A program made the position numbers and the translations under genes. Source: Panaeolus papilionaceus (taxonomy: Eukaryota; Basidiomycota; Agaricomycetes; Agaricales). From it: DNA of 64,000 bases. The stretch's first letter is position 1; the number at the start of each line of letters is the position of its first letter. The notes beneath the pieces were generated by a model, which was not told the origin of the DNA, searched no databases, and was given only the letters and a program-made list of their open reading frames with translations. The stretch is from positions 248,001 through 312,000 of the forward strand of contig JADNRZ010000003.1 in NCBI GenBank assembly GCA_015501605.1, written 5' to 3'. Shown one piece after another: positions 61,235 through 64,000 of the stretch.

Positions 61235-62930
61235 GATGCTAGAGGGTAGCAGACTCGGCTGCGTGGCTTCGTCCTGTATTGCGTGAAAAGAAAGAAACCA
61301 GCGATTGAGCCCAGTAGAAGTTCATAGTCTTATGTATCAAAAGAAAGGGACTAAAAACAGCGAGTGGACCCTAATTTTTCGTTGTCTGTAGCAAACCCAA
61401 CTTAACATCCGGGGTTATTGCGTTTTGATGGCATGGAAAGTGCTTGGGCCAGTTGAATATCCCTTAGTTCTGTCAGAAAAGGCAGAATCTGTGTATTGAA
61501 AGGTATTGTTGTGGTCCAACTGCTCATAGCATAGAGATATCCTCACGAAAATTCCGTAAAACTCAACCTTGTGAGGCAAAGGAGCAAGCACCTGAGCACT
61601 GATCAGGATTCAAAATGTTCGATCCTGTATGTAGGCGACTTCCAGCCGTTTCTGGCCTGGTCGCTTACCTACTCAATAGAGTCGTACATAATCTGATGAT
61701 TGAACTGGCGTCACCAGCAACATAATTTCTGGCGATGCGATTTCGATCTACTGTCGCTTGAGGAAGAAGTCTGAACCAGGCTGATAACGCAGCGAGCTAG
61801 CAACGGGGAACCTTCGAGGATAATAAAGCCCTTTCTGAGAGTTCGTAGGCAAAATGCAAGCATTGTGGGTGTGGAGTAGTCGTACAGGGATGTGTGTAAT
61901 ATATTATGCGGGAAGTCCACTTCTTAGTCTGATATTGGTATTCAATCAGCTGCGGGCGGCGTGCGCAAGTTTGCAGGGTGTTGATACTTGAAAGAAGTGA
62001 AAACTGTCTTCCAAATTGGAGTGTCGCTTGGCGAGTGTGTAGAGCTGTTGAGCTTCAACAGTGGCTGACAAAAGTGTTGCACGCTTTGACACTGACGATT
62101 TAAATTGTATTTTATTAAGTAGATTCAAATATATAAATGCTATGTATATGTGATTCTAAAAAAGAAAATAAAAATTGAGAGGCAATTTGGTAACAACCAA
62201 AAAAGCTGCACCTAAATTTGCTTTCTCTTTTTAGCAATCTCCAACGACCAAGGTGAGCTTCAATTCCGTTTTTTTATTAATGATGATCCAAGATTATATG
62301 ATACTTTACCACATTCCGAATAAACTTTGTGGGATACTATAATTGATTTCAGCCTTGTCTGATGGAATGCTAGACCCATTGGGACGCCACACCCATGTGC
62401 ATTCAAACTGATTCATTGGAAAAGTTCGAGAAATAATACATACATCGCAAGAAAGGGACGATTGAAAGGACTATAGCAAACAACAAGCCCGGACAAGAAG
62501 GATAAGGATGCGTCCTCAGAGGACACCGTGTCTCCCTTGCGGGCTTATTGTTCCGACTGATAAATACAATTTCGAGGAAAGTGTGAAGATGGGTTGGGAG
62601 AGAAGACGAGATATTTCTGGCGAGAAAATTTTTGTACATATAAGAGACGAGAGGGCAATCATGGAAACCGCAAAATACGTTGATACGAGGAAAAGGAAAA
62701 GAAACCATGCTGTTGTTCATGTACGCAATTGAAGGCGCGGGGGGAGGGGAGTTGATGAAAGATTGGAGAGACCATGATTTCGTGAAAGGGTAACAAATTT
62801 CGTCCATCTGGAAGTGGCAATGGGTCGTATCATAAGGGAAAAGACAAGGGAGGCGCGTGTTACGAGTCAAAAAGGGGAGAGCACAACTGCAACAGGAGCA
62901 GTGCCAACACCATGAGCGATTTCAAGTGAA
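61235..62930. other. Intergenic, about 1.7 kb
   Basis: Promoter side of the 7TM gene on the left and 3' UTR of the bHLH gene on the right. An AT-rich block lies around 62090-62340. Frames of 60-155 codons lack support. Confidence 0.45.
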
Positions 62931-63873
62931 CTAGTCAGTTCGTTGTCGCTTGACATCTCGATCTGATTCACTGGTGGTGGTGGCTTCTGCAGCCGCAGCT
63001 TCTCCTGTCTCATCTACACTCCTTCTTTTCGTACCAGCGGTGCCAGCCTCTTCTGCTGGGGGAGCAGAGCTAACACCAGAGACACTCTTGCGAAGGGTCG
63101 TCAGCTCGGTCTCCAATCGGGCGCGCGCCTGACGTTCCTCCTCCCATGCACGTTTGACATCTTCCAACTGGGACTGCAAATCGCCCATGGCTTGATCCAT
63201 CAACAGTTTTTCTAGCGTCCATTTCTCAATGTTGCGAGCTTCATTCTCTTTGAGGTGGTGGATGTACTGCACTGCACGAGCAAGGATAGCTCCTTTAGCC
63301 TTCTCGCCTGATCCGTTGGGCACGATACGACCAAGCTCGTTGATGCCTTCGTTGATGTTGCCACGACGTCTTCGCTCAACTTCTTTCTGATTATAACGTC
63401 AGTCACATATGTTGCAATAAATCAAATCGAGGAAGCCATACATGGTTGTCCTTTCTTTGGCGGGTCCACTCGTCACTGCCCATCGTAGCACTGCGGCCAC
63501 CTCGACGGCCACCTGTACTAGTTGTGGCAGGAGCAGAGGCAGGAGGAACCTGAGCGTCCTTAGGCACTGGCTGTCCAACGGCACCATTCTGCATCTGTTC
63601 ACCCGAGTCCTCTGGCCTTGGTACGGCTTGAGGGTGAGGCTGTTGTTGCTGGACGTTAAGTGGAGGGGCTTGAATCGCAACAGCGCTCAGCTGGCCAAGA
63701 TTAGGAGGTCCCCGAGGATGAGATGACGGGCCTGGGTCATTGATTCCGGGAAGTCCAGTTGCTGCCCCTGGAGGGAAGTGAACCGGTAGCTGAGGTGCGC
63801 CAAAGGGTGCTTGTGCCAAGTTAGATAGAGCTTGGGCAGCATCTTCCTTCTGGTTAGTCCCCTGGTCGGCGAT
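62931..63873 (-). CDS. bHLH transcription factor, CBF1-like, 5' end outside window
   Basis: Exons 63873-63442 and 63386-62931 join in phase (295 residues visible). The open frame runs on to an ATG at 63951, but a likely acceptor (CCTCAG) at 63874-63879 suggests an upstream exon beyond the window edge. The bHLH basic region starts at the splice: HKEVERRRRGNINEGINELG, with the E-box-reading His/Glu/Arg positions, followed by a loop IVPNGSGEKAKG and helix 2 ILARAVQYIHHLKENEARN. Then comes a coiled coil (MDQAMGDLQSQLEDVKRAWE) for dimerisation. The preceding SDEWTRQRKDN and the overall layout match fungal Cbf1, which binds CACGTG at centromeres and sulfur-metabolism promoters in yeast. The N-terminal part is Pro/Gln-rich, the C-terminus ends DRDVKRQRTD with a possible nuclear signal. 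Nuclear regulator; target genes not known here. Confidence 0.82.
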
Positions 63874-64000
63874 CTGAGGATTGGAAGTGTCAGATGGAAT
63901 TGATCGATAAAAAAAATTGAACGCAGAAGGAGAAAGTCGAAAAATGATCATTTGGCTTTTGTCACGACACTAGAACAGTAAATCAGGTGTCGCGTAGGAG

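Noticed and set aside
62403..62870. 155-codon minus-strand frame next to the bHLH gene
   Set aside because: Composition is that of an A/G-rich UTR or spacer read backwards (many Ser/Phe/Pro/His); no domain.
1..64000. CRISPR arrays, rRNA genes, prokaryotic-type operons, intact transposons
   Set aside because: No regularly spaced repeats, no rRNA-like blocks and no transposase or reverse-transcriptase motifs were seen; the gene structure is eukaryotic.

Overview
The window looks like nuclear DNA of a mushroom-forming basidiomycete (Agaricomycetes). Most genes are cut by many introns of about 50-60 nt with GT...AG ends. The gene set fits as well: GPI-anchored secreted proteins, a lineage-style F-box family, an atypical large G-alpha, a fungal rhodopsin-like 7TM protein and a CBF1-like bHLH factor. 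I saw no rRNA, CRISPR array, intact transposon or virus-like gene. All exon structures below were read by eye from splice signals and reading-frame phase, and none is backed by transcripts.

Layout. 0-9.3 kb: a 5'-truncated unknown gene, an APC/C activator of the Cdc20/Cdh1/Ama1 family (+), an intronless F-box protein (-), a Nudix hydrolase (-) and a small cysteine-containing GPI protein (-). 9.3-22.6 kb is gene-poor; it holds one Cys-rich mini-ORF and a DUF7729-like GPI protein (-). 22.6-34.7 kb has three related F-box proteins (one -, two +) around the translation factor EF-1beta (-). 35.1-41.7 kb has a coiled-coil protein with 11 exons (+) and a degenerate kinase-like protein (+). 45-51.8 kb has a DUF202 membrane protein (-), mitochondrial Oxa1 (-) and, diverging from it, an NHX-type cation/proton exchanger (+). 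52.5-55 kb has a 13-exon atypical G-alpha (-). 55-59.8 kb is gene-poor. 59.8-61.3 kb has a 7TM protein (-), and the right edge holds a CBF1-like bHLH factor (-) whose 5' end lies outside.

The genes form no pathway or operon. Housekeeping functions (EF-1beta, Oxa1, NHX, APC/C activator, CBF1) are mixed with fast-evolving lineage families (F-box, kinase-like, GPI-anchored, atypical G-alpha). The most notable points are the G-alpha, which has Thr where the catalytic Gln normally sits in switch II and needs a 5-nt microexon to be read, and the F-box paralogue cluster. Other points are the APC/C activator with a shortened C-box but an intact Ile-Arg tail, a kinase-like protein without its catalytic motifs, and the compactly spliced coiled-coil gene of unknown function.
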